A DNA stretch of 55,984 nt from Chloroflexota bacterium (GTDB lineage Bacteria > Chloroflexota > Anaerolineae > Anaerolineales > E44-bin32), in the NCBI GenBank assembly GCA_022561385.1, contig JADFRG010000017.1, positions 1-55,984 of the forward strand, given 5' to 3'. The position numbers and the translations under genes are program-made. This document shows, piece by piece, positions 1 through 8,851 of the stretch. Positions within the stretch are counted from its first letter, which is position 1. Each line of letters begins with the position of its first letter. The notes under the pieces are model-generated. The model was not told the DNA's origin. It searched no databases and saw nothing but the letters and a program-made list of their open reading frames with translations.

Positions 1-264
1 GAAGCCCAATGGCGGACTCGGCAATCCGTGGATGTTATCTAAGAATCGCTGTTTTCGTGTCCAGTTTTTGGGGCGCAGTACAAAGCGCATATTGCGTGCT
101 CGATTGTCTTTAGAGAAGTGGAATCAAATTAATTGATCAAAGGGGTTATATCGAGTAGACGCAGCGTACTTTCACGTCGACATTAAAGAGTTTCTACTGG
201 ATGGTCGGCAAGGTATTAACAATACTTTGCAAAAATCGGGGAGTCTTATCTTCAAGGTAGGTAG
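1..264. other. AT-rich non-coding flank of the IS
   Basis: I see no convincing gene here. Base composition is clearly more AT-rich than the metabolic operons downstream. The stretch ends where the left inverted repeat of the IS3-family element begins. Confidence 0.5.
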
Positions 265-285
265 TGGACCCCAAAAACTGGACAC
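265..285 (+). repeat. IS3 left terminal inverted repeat
   Basis: TGGACCC, a 7-bp variable centre, then TGGACAC. It pairs with the repeat at 1561-1581. Confidence 0.85.
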
Positions 286-325
286 CTACCTAGGTAGGAT
301 CTAGACTGCAGAATGGAGGTCCACA

Positions 326-612
326 ATGGCCAAAAGGCGCACTTTTAGCCCCGAGTTCAAGGCCAAAATTGTGTTTGAGATGCTTCTAGATGGCAAGAGC
401 CTTGCCCAGGCAAGCAGAGAATATCGCGTCAAAGACTCGGTTTTATCTCGCTGGAAGCAAGAGTTCATGGCAACATCCCTGCCATCTAGGGATTGAACGC
501 TCTCCGAAGGTGTTCGAGCAAGATCGCAGCCGAGACGATCGGGATGAGCGTATTGCCGAGCTGGAGCGCATGGTTGGTCGCATGGCCATGGACCTCGAGA
601 TGGCAAAAAAGT
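326..612 (+). pseudogene. IS3 OrfA (helix-turn-helix), frameshifted
   Basis: An ATG at 326 opens a typical OrfA N-terminus (MAKRRTFSPEFKAKIVFEML) with the SLAQASREYRV helix-turn-helix, but the frame hits TGA at 494-496 after 56 residues. The expected C-terminal coiled coil (RIAELERMVGRMAMDLEMAKK) continues in another frame from about 500 to 611. A heptamer A AAA AAG at 605-611 is in register with that second frame and resembles the slippery site IS3 elements use for -1 frameshifting. A -1 shift there would not enter the OrfB frame, so at least one further indel is implied. OrfA normally binds the IS ends and tunes transposition; this copy looks broken. Confidence 0.75.
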
Positions 613-1557
613 CTCCAATCACTTGCGTTGACCACAGAGAAGAAGCGGGAGCTCGTGACCATTTTTCATGAGCAGGAAGGGTATCCCATAACCAGTCTTT
701 GCTGTCTGCTGGATTTGCCTCGGAGCAGCTGCTACTATGCCCAAAGGGCATCTAACGATCGGCCGCTCGAGCGGGAAGAGAACGAACTTCGGCAAACCAT
801 TGAAGCCGTTGCATCCGAATTTGCCACCTATGGGAGCCGGCGAGTGACTCAGGAGCTGCGGCGACCTCCCTACGAGATGAGGATCAATACCCATGGGGCA
901 TCTAACGATCGTAAGCGCACCCAACGCTTGATGCGGGAGATGGGCTTGCAACGGTCGCAGAAGCGACGGAAACGGCGCACGACCGACAGCCAGCACGGAT
1001 TCAAGCGCTATCCCAATCTGGTGGCAAATTTGGAAGTGACCTGTCCGGACCAGGTTTGGGTCAGCGACATCACCTACATCCGCTTGCTCACCGAGTTTGT
1101 CTACCTGGCGGTGATCATGGATGTTTTCACTCGCTCCATCCGAGGGTGGCACCTGAGCCGTTGGATGGATCAATCCCTGACCTTGACTGCTTTGCAGCGC
1201 GCTTTGAGAGCACATGTGCCTCATATCCATCACAGCGATCAGGGGGTTCAATATGCGGCCAATGCTTACGTCGACTTGTTACAGGAACGCCATGTGCAGA
1301 TCAGCATGGCAGCGCGGGGATCTCCGGAAGAAAACCCCTATGCCGAACGGCTCATCCGCACCATCAAGGAAGAGGAGGTGGATCTATCGGAGTATCAGGA
1401 CTTTGCTGACGCCCGTTCACAGATCGGGTACTTCATCGAGGAGGTCTACCAGAAGAAGCGGATCCATTCTTCTTTGGGATATCTAACCCCTGATGAATTC
1501 GAAGGCACCTATTGGCAGGTGCAACTAGAACAAATGTCTTCCCTTAAGATCGATTAA
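493..1557 (+). CDS. IS3-family transposase OrfB (DDE integrase core)
   Basis: An open frame of 354 codons. The first 40 or so residues are out-of-frame orfA sequence, and real OrfB similarity starts near KSLQSLALTTEKK. The rve-type catalytic core is present: Asp192 (WVSDITYI), Asp249 (HHSDQG) and Glu285 (NPYAERL), with 35 residues between the last two as in DD(35)E enzymes. OrfB is normally made only as an OrfAB frameshift fusion, which this copy probably cannot make. Residues THGASND at 889-909 interrupt the otherwise usual join of YEMRIN to RKRTQRLMREMGL. The inserted DNA shares 16 exact bases with 746-761 of the same gene. Host genes are not visibly disrupted. Confidence 0.85.
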   Translation: MNALRRCSSKIAAETIGMSVLPSWSAWLVAWPWTSRWQKSLQSLALTTEKKRELVTIFHEQEGYPITSLCCLLDLPRSSCYYAQRASNDRPLEREENELRQTIEAVASEFATYGSRRVTQELRRPPYEMRINTHGASNDRKRTQRLMREMGLQRSQKRRKRRTTDSQHGFKRYPNLVANLEVTCPDQVWVSDITYIRLLTEFVYLAVIMDVFTRSIRGWHLSRWMDQSLTLTALQRALRAHVPHIHHSDQGVQYAANAYVDLLQERHVQISMAARGSPEENPYAERLIRTIKEEEVDLSEYQDFADARSQIGYFIEEVYQKKRIHSSLGYLTPDEFEGTYWQVQLEQMSSLKID

Positions 1558-1560
1558 CAA

Positions 1561-1581
1561 GTGTCCAACTTTATGGGTCCA
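1561..1581 (-). repeat. IS3 right terminal inverted repeat
   Basis: GTGTCCA, a 7-bp variable centre, then TGGGTCCA read outward; the reverse complement matches the left end at 17 of 21 positions. Confidence 0.85.
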
Positions 1582-2266
1582 CCACCGTTGCAGAGAATAA
1601 GATGGCTTCGCCGATGCTTCTTCTCGCAGTCCGGCTGGTTCCGAAAACCCGCGATACTCTTTCGACCCTGGTAATAGCACTGCGCCATTGGATCCTAGCA
1701 TTGATCTTCATCGCCGACGCCTGTCAACCTAATAGAAAAGCGCCAACTCGCATTAGCCCGAGGATCGGCTGGCGCCATGCCCCCTTCCGTTGTTCGTATT
1801 GCGGCGAATTAAATCTAGCACGCTCGGATGAATGCAGTCAACGTGATATTCAGTTCGCTCTCCCACGACTTCGTCGTCAAATCGGTGTTTGTGGACGGAA
1901 TCAGGGTGTTTGCGCGGAAATGGCAGTCTCCGTGGGAAGATGTGGCAGAGCCAGCTACGCTATGCCTTGGCAGAATCCAACCTCCCCTTTACACTGAATT
2001 CCACATCCGGTTTGCTTTTGTTTTTGCGGCCTCAAGATGTTCTCATATGGCTCTGAATGGGGAAAATATCGGCCACTAACACTCGCTCGGGCGGGGCCGG
2101 ATTCCATACGCAATAGTCTCGCCAATCTCTTGGCCGATCAGTCAGGCAAATACCCCTAAAATTGCCGCAAACTAGGGTTCTAGGCGAATGGTTGAACGGG
2201 TTTTGCGGATAGGAGATGTTTTGGAATTAGTGGGCCGGGTTCGCGCCACATCAATCTCTTAATTCG
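1582..2266. other. Gene-poor stretch between IS and aconitase
   Basis: Two overlapping plus-strand open frames (1602-1997 and 1828-2079) have no recognisable motif, biased composition and no ribosome-binding site, so I do not call them. I see no clear aconitase terminator. The stretch may be remnant DNA from earlier insertions. Confidence 0.4.
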
Positions 2267-4207
2267 TTACCCGATCTTCTCGCGGACCGCATTGATCAGC
2301 GAGCCAGCCAGCATGATCTTAACCTGACGCTCGCTCATGGAGTGTTCGGCCAGATAGGTGTGATCCTTCGTCTTGTTGATCACCTCAAGCCGTCTTCCCC
2401 GCTGGATAGTCTCGCGCACATCCACGATGCTCAGCACATCGTCGCGATCGATGCGTTCCCAGTCATCCGGGTTCTCAAAGGTCAGCGGCAGAATTCCGAA
2501 GTTGATTAGATTTTGCCAGTGGATACGGGCGAAACTCTTGACGATGACGGCTCTGAGGCCTAAATATCTCGGGGCGATGGCGGCGTGTTCCCGGCTGGAT
2601 CCCTGGCCGTAGTTCTCACCACCGACGACAAAAGATCCAGTCTCCCGCTGCTTCATCGCTCGCTCGTAGTAGGTCTCGTCAATCTGCGAGAAGACGAACC
2701 TGCTGATCTCCGGGATATTGCTCCGATATGGCAGCACTTTGCTTCCTGCAGGCATGATAACGTCGGTGGAAATATCGTCGCCAACCAGCATGAGTACGTG
2801 ACCTTCGATGGTGTCCGGGAGAGCGTCAAACTCCGGCAGCGGCTTGATATTCGGGCCTTTCTCGAGCTCGTTCTGCTCGCCCAGTTTGGCCGGCGGGACT
2901 AACATCGTTGTGTTTAGGGTGATCTCGTCCGGTTCCACGAACCTCGGATACTCGATGTCGAGGCTGCGCGGGTCGGTGATCACACCTGTGAGCGCCGAAG
3001 CGGCCGCGGTCTCGGGACTGCAAAGGTAGACCTGATCCTCCTTCGTTCCCGAGCGGCCCGGAAAGTTTCGAGGTACCGTGCGCAGGCTGATGCGTCCCGT
3101 AGCGGGGGCTTGTCCCATCCCAATGCAACCATTGCAGCCTGACTGGTGGATCCGTCCTCCTGCGTGTATAAGCTGGTTCAGCAGGCCCATTTCTGAGAGG
3201 TTCTCTAGGATCTGGCGTGAGGTGGGGTTGATGTCGAAGGATACCCGGTCGTCTACCTGCCGTCCTTCCATCATCAGAGCGGGGATGGCGAAATCTCTGA
3301 GCCCTGGATTTGCCGAGGAGCCGATCATCGTTTGGTACACCTCTTTTCCAGCGACCTCGTGAACCGGCACGACTTTGCCTGGGCTACTCGGGAGCGCAAT
3401 CAGCGGTTCCAGCTCCGACAGATTGATCTCTTCGTATTCATCGTAGTTGGCATCTTCATCGGGCAGAATTTCGATCCAATCCTCCTCCCGATCTTGTGTC
3501 CTCAAGAATCGTCTTACCTCCATATCTGACGGGAAGACCGTGGTTGTGGCGCCTAATTCCGTGCCCATATTGGCGATGACGTGGCGGTCCATCGCACTCA
3601 GGTTGTCCAGCCCGGGACCGTAATACTCGATAATCTTGCCTCTCGCGCCATAAACGTCGTGCCTCCGAAGCATCTCCAGGATGACGTCTTTTGCGCTCAC
3701 CCAGTTGGGCATATCCCCTTCAAGTCGGACTCCCCAGATCTTCGGCATCTGAACGTAAAACGGTTCGCCGGCGATCGCCAGTGCGACCTCCAAGCCCCCG
3801 GCTCCGATAGCCAGCATCCCGAGCGAGCCGGCAGCGGTGGTATGGCTATCCGAGCCCAAGAGCGTCTTGCCGGGAATTCCGAAGCGCTCCATGTGCACCG
3901 GATGGCTGACACCGTTTCCGGGGCGACTGTACCAGAGCCCGAATTTCCTGCATGCGCTGCGAAGGAAAACGTGGTCGTCGGGGTTCTTGAAGTCGGTCTG
4001 CAAGAGGTTATGGTCAATGTACTGGACGGAGACTTCGGTCTTGGCTCGGGTCAGATTCATCGCCTCCAGCTCCAACATGACCATGGTTCCCGTGGCGTCT
4101 TGCATGAGCGTTTGATCTATGCGGAGGGCGATTTCCTCGCCCGCTTTCATCCGCCCCTCCAGCAGATGACTCTCGATCAGCTTCTGTGCCACGTTCTTCC
4201 CGCTCAT
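2267..4207 (-). CDS. Aconitate hydratase, single-chain Aquifex-like type
   Basis: A 646-residue aconitase/isopropylmalate-isomerase family protein, expected to interconvert citrate and isocitrate in the cytoplasm. The SDSHTT motif is at 119-124, the CxxC cluster motif at Cys358/Cys361 (SGCNGCIGMGQ), and the swivel domain begins near GDDISTDVIMPAG, with SREHAA further on. At about 650 residues it is shorter than AcnA (about 890) and fits the short Aquifex-type subfamily. By eye, the position that supplies the third cluster cysteine in most aconitases (GSCTN) reads IGSSAN at 295-300. LeuCD-like isomerase activity is an alternative, but no leucine genes are nearby. It is monocistronic here. Confidence 0.85.
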   Translation of the reverse strand: MSGKNVAQKLIESHLLEGRMKAGEEIALRIDQTLMQDATGTMVMLELEAMNLTRAKTEVSVQYIDHNLLQTDFKNPDDHVFLRSACRKFGLWYSRPGNGVSHPVHMERFGIPGKTLLGSDSHTTAAGSLGMLAIGAGGLEVALAIAGEPFYVQMPKIWGVRLEGDMPNWVSAKDVILEMLRRHDVYGARGKIIEYYGPGLDNLSAMDRHVIANMGTELGATTTVFPSDMEVRRFLRTQDREEDWIEILPDEDANYDEYEEINLSELEPLIALPSSPGKVVPVHEVAGKEVYQTMIGSSANPGLRDFAIPALMMEGRQVDDRVSFDINPTSRQILENLSEMGLLNQLIHAGGRIHQSGCNGCIGMGQAPATGRISLRTVPRNFPGRSGTKEDQVYLCSPETAAASALTGVITDPRSLDIEYPRFVEPDEITLNTTMLVPPAKLGEQNELEKGPNIKPLPEFDALPDTIEGHVLMLVGDDISTDVIMPAGSKVLPYRSNIPEISRFVFSQIDETYYERAMKQRETGSFVVGGENYGQGSSREHAAIAPRYLGLRAVIVKSFARIHWQNLINFGILPLTFENPDDWERIDRDDVLSIVDVRETIQRGRRLEVINKTKDHTYLAEHSMSERQVKIMLAGSLINAVREKIG

Positions 4208-4357
4208 GCTCCCTCGCTCACGTAAGTCACGATCCGAGATCCCTTGCCACCGTTCTGTTTTCCGCTGTCAAATGCGATGAGTGTTTGGGCGCTCTCTTGT
4301 TGTCGCGTTCAGGCCGCATCGAACCACCGGTGCCCAGGCCCGAGCAACGCGCCCGGG

Positions 4358-4594
4358 TCAGCCTCCTGGAGCGTCCTGGTGCCAGTCCTCCCCAACCGAC
4401 TTCCAGTCGGACTTATGGTGTTCCGGCAAACCGTCGAGGGCGTCTGTAAGGGCAGTAAATTGGATTTCAAGGTCACTGCCTACGATCGTGAGGTCTTCGC
4501 TTTCATCCAAGGCAGACCATAGGTCATCCGCCGCTCGTGCAACTCGCTTCAATGCTTGAAGTTCTTCCTTGGCGATTTCAATCTCCTCACCCAA
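4358..4594 (-). CDS. Small acidic hypothetical protein
   Basis: A 78-residue frame rich in Glu and Asp with a predicted helical N-terminal half (EEIEIAKEELQALKRVARAADDL). I recognise no family. It stands alone in a gene-poor region with no clear ribosome-binding site. The amphipathic helix and amino-acid balance look protein-like, but it could be a chance frame. Confidence 0.35.
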   Translation of the reverse strand: MGEEIEIAKEELQALKRVARAADDLWSALDESEDLTIVGSDLEIQFTALTDALDGLPEHHKSDWKSVGEDWHQDAPGG

Positions 4595-4791
4595 GTGGCA
4601 ACTCCCATCTTTGAAGAGGCGCCGATTACCTCGAACTTCGCCGCGCCTCCAATCTCCGCGCGATCAAATCACGCTGCTTGTAAGTATACGGCGTGGCACC
4701 CGATTAACAGGTGAGCCGGTGCACCAGGATCCAATTTGCGTGGAGGAGGTCGAGGCGCTAGATGACCCTATGATCAATTCAGCAATTAGTG

Positions 4792-5049
4792 TCAACCGCT
4801 TGCGGACGCAGCAAACGAAGCAAGGGCTACGATTTCTGGATACAGCAGTATGAGGTCCCGCCTATCGACGCACTTATCTTGATTCGCGTCAGCCAACGCG
4901 TTGTACTCGAATCCGAGGATAGGGGTGTTGTCGGAGCACATGTGAATAGAGTTATCGAAGATGTCCCTGTCGTCTTGGTTACAATCTCCGTTGTAATCCC
5001 AATCGCAGGGCCCTCGTGGAGTGATTCCCACGGTGCATTCGCATGGCAC
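4792..5049 (-). CDS. Dockerin-like EF-hand fragment
   Basis: A GTG-started 85-residue frame with two dockerin-like calcium loops, DYNGDCNQDDRDIFDN and DANQDKCVDRRDLILL. Their DxNxDxxxxxxD spacing is that of type I dockerin and EF-hand segments. Such modules usually sit at the C-terminus of long secreted or surface proteins. Here no signal peptide or upstream domain is attached, and the frame is closed by a stop 11 codons above the GTG. It is therefore probably the remnant tail of a larger gene, although an independent small protein is possible. Confidence 0.45.
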   Translation of the reverse strand: MPCECTVGITPRGPCDWDYNGDCNQDDRDIFDNSIHMCSDNTPILGFEYNALADANQDKCVDRRDLILLYPEIVALASFAASASG

Positions 5050-5461
5050 AATGTCGGTCCGAGCGGGGAGAGACGAGGAAAACTAAAAAGCGGCGACGCC
5101 AACTACAATCAACGCTCCTGTCGCGGCAATGGCTGTAAAGTGTTTGTATCTGGGCAAGTTGTGTAAGGGGATAGCCTGAGCAAGCCCACGCAGCAATCCA
5201 GCGTCAGTACGAGGTACCTTCGCTGCGGCGAGAATTGCTATTCTCATAACCGGTTTTAGGCTCTCCAGCGCGGGTCAGAATGACAGACTGGTGAGTTACT
5301 AATGTTTCTCACGCAATAGTGGTTTTTGGCGCGTTTTTGCGAGTATCGTTTAGAATCCCCTGCCAAAGTAATAAAAGTCAGTGAGATCTATTGTGGACGA
5401 TGGGAGTGGCTACTTTCGTGCGGCGGCAACACACCTGCTCGCCGAGGAATAACAGCCCACG
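5050..5461. other. Intergenic region upstream of pfk
   Basis: No supportable gene. A perfect small dyad, GAGAAT-TGCT-ATTCTC at 5230-5245, could be a regulatory or terminator stem, but no T-run follows it. The ribosome-binding site for pfk is probably GAGGAA about 12 nt before its ATG. Confidence 0.35.
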
Positions 5462-6610
5462 ATGAGAATCGGAATTTTGACCGGCGGTGGGGACGTCCCC
5501 GGACTGAACGCCGCCATCAAGGCAGTTGTCAATAGAGTCGTAGCGGCGGGGCACGAGGTGCTGGGTATCCGCCGCGGTTGGGCCGGGCTATTGATGTGGC
5601 AGATCGGAGACCCGGCCGGGGAGGCAAACTACATCCTGCCCCTCGACCCGCAAGTGGTGCGCACCGTAGATCGCACCGGTGGCACATTTCTCCATACCTC
5701 GCGCACGAATCCAGGCAACTTCCCCGCAGACAAAGCGCCCGAACACCTCCAGGCCGACGGGCGAGACGACGAAACGGCCGACTATACCGAACACGTGTTA
5801 AAGGTGATCGAACATCTCAAGCTGGACGTCCTGATTCCGATCGGCGGAGATGACACGCTATCCTACGCCTTGCGCCTGCATGACGAGGGAATCCCGGTCA
5901 TCGCCATACCCAAGACGATGGACAACGACGTCTACGGAACCGATTACTGTATCGGATTTTCTACCGCCGTTAGCCGCAGCGTGCAGTACATCCACAACCT
6001 GAGAACAAGCACCGGTTCTCACGAACGTATCGCGGTGGTCGAGCTGTTTGGCCGAAACAGCGGCGAAACGTCGCTGATCTCGGCCTACCTATCCGGAGCC
6101 GACCGCGCCATCATTTCCGAGATACCTTTCGATCCCGAGAAGCTGGCCGATCTACTGATGGCGGATAAGGCTGCCAATCCGAGCCATTACGCCATGATGA
6201 CCATTTCGGAGGGCGCTCAGGTAGAGGGCGGCGCGGCCATACTGAGCGGACGAGCGGATACTTTTGGGCACAAAAAGCTGGGAGGGATCGGGGCCGTGAC
6301 CGGGGATATGTTACGCGAGCTGACCGGCCAAAAAATCATCTATCAACAGCTGGCCTACTTGATGCGCTCCGGCAGTCCCGATTCGCTGGACTTGATGGTG
6401 GCCATGAATTTTGGAACCATGGCCTCCGATCTCGCGCTCGAGGGAAAATCGGGCCGCATGGTTGCGCTTCATGCAGGCAGCTACACTCATGTGCCGATAG
6501 CTGAAACCCGCGGCAAGGTCCGGCACGTTGATGTTGATGCGCTGTACGACGTGGATCAATATCGCCCGAAGGTGCGGCAGGTCGGTGGGCTGCCGATGTT
6601 TCTATATTAG
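5462..6610 (+). CDS. pfp: 6-phosphofructokinase, pyrophosphate-type signature
   Basis: A 382-residue PfkA-superfamily protein that phosphorylates fructose 6-phosphate in glycolysis. The N-terminus [20 protein letters not shown] is the usual nucleotide or PPi-binding loop. Two residues point to pyrophosphate rather than ATP as donor: GGDD ([12 protein letters not shown]), where ATP enzymes have GGDG, and a Lys in PKTMDND, where ATP enzymes have Gly. The PPi enzyme is reversible and could also serve gluconeogenesis, which fits the fatty and branched acyl-CoA catabolism next door. It is convergent with the mutase gene, and their stop codons overlap at 6607-6610. Donor preference is inferred from motif knowledge, not measured. 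Confidence 0.88.
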   Translation: MRIGILTGGGDVPGLNAAIKAVVNRVVAAGHEVLGIRRGWAGLLMWQIGDPAGEANYILPLDPQVVRTVDRTGGTFLHTSRTNPGNFPADKAPEHLQADGRDDETADYTEHVLKVIEHLKLDVLIPIGGDDTLSYALRLHDEGIPVIAIPKTMDNDVYGTDYCIGFSTAVSRSVQYIHNLRTSTGSHERIAVVELFGRNSGETSLISAYLSGADRAIISEIPFDPEKLADLLMADKAANPSHYAMMTISEGAQVEGGAAILSGRADTFGHKKLGGIGAVTGDMLRELTGQKIIYQQLAYLMRSGSPDSLDLMVAMNFGTMASDLALEGKSGRMVALHAGSYTHVPIAETRGKVRHVDVDALYDVDQYRPKVRQVGGLPMFLY

Positions 6611-8286
6611 ATCCAGTCGGGCTCCTGATAGGTGCCAAAGACTTCCGTCATCACCGAAATGATTTCGCCTAATGTAGCGTAGGACCGCACCGCATCCAGG
6701 ATGAAGGGCATGGTGTTTTCGGTGCCCTGGCAGGCGATGCGCAACCGATCCAGTGCTTGACCCACCGCGCCGCCGTCTCGCGATTCGCGCAGCTCCGCCA
6801 GCCGAGCCGTCTGATGGCTGTAACCAGCGGGATTCATTTCCAACAGGGGGATCTTATACCCCGCACCGTCGTTGAAGACGTTTGCCCCGACGATGTAGCG
6901 TTCCTCCGCATCGATTTCCTTCTGGTACTGAAACGCAGCATCCGCGATCTCGCGCTGGAAAAAGCCGGCCTCGATCGCCGGCAGGACGCCGCCCAACTCA
7001 TCAATGCGTCGGAAATAATCCCGCGCGTTTACCTCGATGCGATTGGTCATCGCCTCCAGGTAATAGGAACCGCCCAGTGGATCAATCGAATTCGCCACGC
7101 CCGACTCCTCGGCCAGAATCTGTTGCGTGCGCAGCGCAACGGTTGCTGCATGCGCAGAAGGCAAGGCAAGCGCCTCGTCCATCGAGTTGGTGTGCAGCGA
7201 CTGCGTACCGCCGAGAACCGCCGCCAGCGCTTGAATTGCTACTCGCACGATGTTGTTCTCGGGCTGCTGAGCCGTGAGGCTGACGCCGGCGGTCTGCGCA
7301 TGGAAGCGCATGAGCCACGACCGTGGATTCTTGGCGCTGAAGGTATCTCTCATCTCGTGGGCCCAGATGCGTCGGGCGGCACGGTACTTAGCGATCTCTT
7401 CAAAGAAGCCATTATGAGCATTGAAAAAGAATGAGAGCCGCGGTGCAAAATCGTCGATGTCCAAACCCCGATCCAGCGCCCAGCGGACATATTCCATTCC
7501 ATTGGCCAGCGTGAAGGCCAGCTCCTGCGCGGCCGTCGAACCGGCCTCCCGGATGTGGTATCCGGAAATCGAAACCGTGTTCCACAGGGGCAGGTTCCGC
7601 ATCCCATATTCGATGGTGTCAGTCACGAGCCGCATGGAAGGCTCAGGAGGGAAGATGAACTCCTTCTGAGCGATGTATTCCTTGAGGATGTCGTTCTGAA
7701 GCGTCCCCCGTAGCTGATCCGGACGCACTCCCTGCAGCTCGGCCGCCGCGATGTACATGGCCCAGATCACCGGGGCGGGGGAATTGATGGTCATGCTAGT
7801 GGAGACCTTGTCGAGCGGGATGCCGTCCAGCAGCGTTTCCATATCCCGGAGCGAGGACACTGCTACCCCACACGTGCCGAACTCGCCTTCGGCCTCTGGG
7901 GCATCGGTGTCATATCCCATCAGGGTGGGCAGGTCGAAGGCAATCGAGAGCCCGGTTTGACCCTGGTCGAGCAGATAGCCGAATCGCGCGTTGGTTTCCT
8001 CCGCCGTACCGAAACCCGCGAACATACGCATGGTCCAGGGACGGGCGCGATACATGGTGGGGTGGATGCCGCGCGTGTAAGGAAACTGGCCGGGCATCCC
8101 CAGGTCGCGGACGTAGTCCATCTCCGCGATGTCGAGCGGGGTAGAGAGGCGCTCGATGGGCTCTGAAGAAGTCGAGATGAACTGCTCTCGGCGCTCCGGC
8201 ATCTCGGCCGTCGCCTGCTGGAGGGTGGTTTCCTCCCACTTCTCGAGCGCCTCCCGAATCTCCTCCAGCTCTCCCTCATCGAACAT
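6607..8286 (-). CDS. Acyl-CoA mutase large subunit, isobutyryl-CoA-mutase-like signature
   Basis: A 559-residue methylmalonyl-CoA mutase family TIM-barrel subunit with no B12-binding domain, so it needs a separate small subunit not seen in this window. The family core is intact ([46 protein letters not shown]). The two residues that set substrate in characterised enzymes read Phe89 (WTMRMFAGF) and Gln207 ([10 protein letters not shown]). That is the isobutyryl-CoA mutase pair rather than the Tyr/Arg of methylmalonyl-CoA mutase. It is the last gene of the propionate run, 126 bp after the epimerase, and may move isobutyryl-CoA (from valine) or a related acyl-CoA into the pathway. Substrate is inferred. 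Confidence 0.85.
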   Translation of the reverse strand: MFDEGELEEIREALEKWEETTLQQATAEMPERREQFISTSSEPIERLSTPLDIAEMDYVRDLGMPGQFPYTRGIHPTMYRARPWTMRMFAGFGTAEETNARFGYLLDQGQTGLSIAFDLPTLMGYDTDAPEAEGEFGTCGVAVSSLRDMETLLDGIPLDKVSTSMTINSPAPVIWAMYIAAAELQGVRPDQLRGTLQNDILKEYIAQKEFIFPPEPSMRLVTDTIEYGMRNLPLWNTVSISGYHIREAGSTAAQELAFTLANGMEYVRWALDRGLDIDDFAPRLSFFFNAHNGFFEEIAKYRAARRIWAHEMRDTFSAKNPRSWLMRFHAQTAGVSLTAQQPENNIVRVAIQALAAVLGGTQSLHTNSMDEALALPSAHAATVALRTQQILAEESGVANSIDPLGGSYYLEAMTNRIEVNARDYFRRIDELGGVLPAIEAGFFQREIADAAFQYQKEIDAEERYIVGANVFNDGAGYKIPLLEMNPAGYSHQTARLAELRESRDGGAVGQALDRLRIACQGTENTMPFILDAVRSYATLGEIISVMTEVFGTYQEPDWI

Positions 8287-8412
8287 AAGCGTCGCTCCTT
8301 GGCTTGAGGGCGATTATCCCTTGGGCATTAATGGCGGTGAGGCGGCCACGATTTACCCATGCGTTCCGACGCGCTCGGCGAGTTCCCCGTCCCGCGCATG
8401 TCGGGTATCCGA

Positions 8413-8826
8413 CTATCGGGAAGTCGATTCACAGAGTTCCACAAGCACCCCGTGAGTGCTCTTAGGGTGGATAAAGGCGATCAACTTGCCACCCGCACCC
8501 ACGATGGGTTCATCGTTTATCAGTTCCACTTCCATTGATCGAAGGTGCTCCAGACTTTCGGCCAGGTCATCGACTTCCAGGCAAATGTGGTGCATTCCCG
8601 GCCCATGCTCCTGCAGGTATCGGGCGGTGCCACTGTGCTCGTCGGTCGGTTTCACCAGTTCCAGTTCCTGATCCCCGGCTGACAGGAACGCTACGGTCGC
8701 CCTCTGATCCGGAACGTCTTCAACGGAGGCTACTTTCAACCCCAGCCCATCCCGCCAGAATTCGAGCGCCTCGTCGAGATCGTTTACAACCAGCGCGACG
8801 TGATGGATACGCGTTGCGGAGCTCAT
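8413..8826 (-). CDS. mce: Methylmalonyl-CoA epimerase
   Basis: A 137-residue vicinal-oxygen-chelate protein that interconverts (2S)- and (2R)-methylmalonyl-CoA, linking propionyl-CoA carboxylase to the mutase. Two VOC half-repeats carry the metal ligands: IHHVALVVNDLDEAL near the start, MHHICLEVDDLAESL in the middle, and a terminal Glu in GVLVELCE. The ATG at 8826 is chosen because family members start a few residues before the first HHV motif; a 26-residue upstream extension is possible but unlikely. It sits 25 bp after the second mutase gene, which supports this function over other VOC activities. Confidence 0.92.
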   Translation of the reverse strand: MSSATRIHHVALVVNDLDEALEFWRDGLGLKVASVEDVPDQRATVAFLSAGDQELELVKPTDEHSGTARYLQEHGPGMHHICLEVDDLAESLEHLRSMEVELINDEPIVGAGGKLIAFIHPKSTHGVLVELCESTSR

Positions 8827-8851
8827 TGGATCGCGTCGGTGCTTCTTACCA

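Larger units (their letters stand above)
265..1581 (+). mobile_element. Decayed IS3-family insertion sequence
   Basis: About 1.3 kb bounded by imperfect 21-bp inverted repeats (17 of 21 positions match) that start TGGACCC and end TGGACAC. Inside are an OrfA-like helix-turn-helix segment and a long OrfB DDE transposase frame, the normal IS3 layout. The orfA half is split over two frames, and orfB carries a 21-bp in-frame insertion, so the copy is probably not self-mobile. I could not find a convincing target-site duplication. Family assignment rests on the DDE motif and architecture; the subgroup is not resolved. Confidence 0.88.

Noticed and set aside
255..264. Target-site duplication at the IS ends
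   Set aside because: The bases just outside the two inverted repeats do not match convincingly.
1602..2079. Two plus-strand frames after the IS
   Set aside because: No motif, no ribosome-binding site and low-complexity composition; likely chance frames.
5326..5535. Small frame overlapping the pfk start
   Set aside because: It overlaps pfk in another frame and has no family features.
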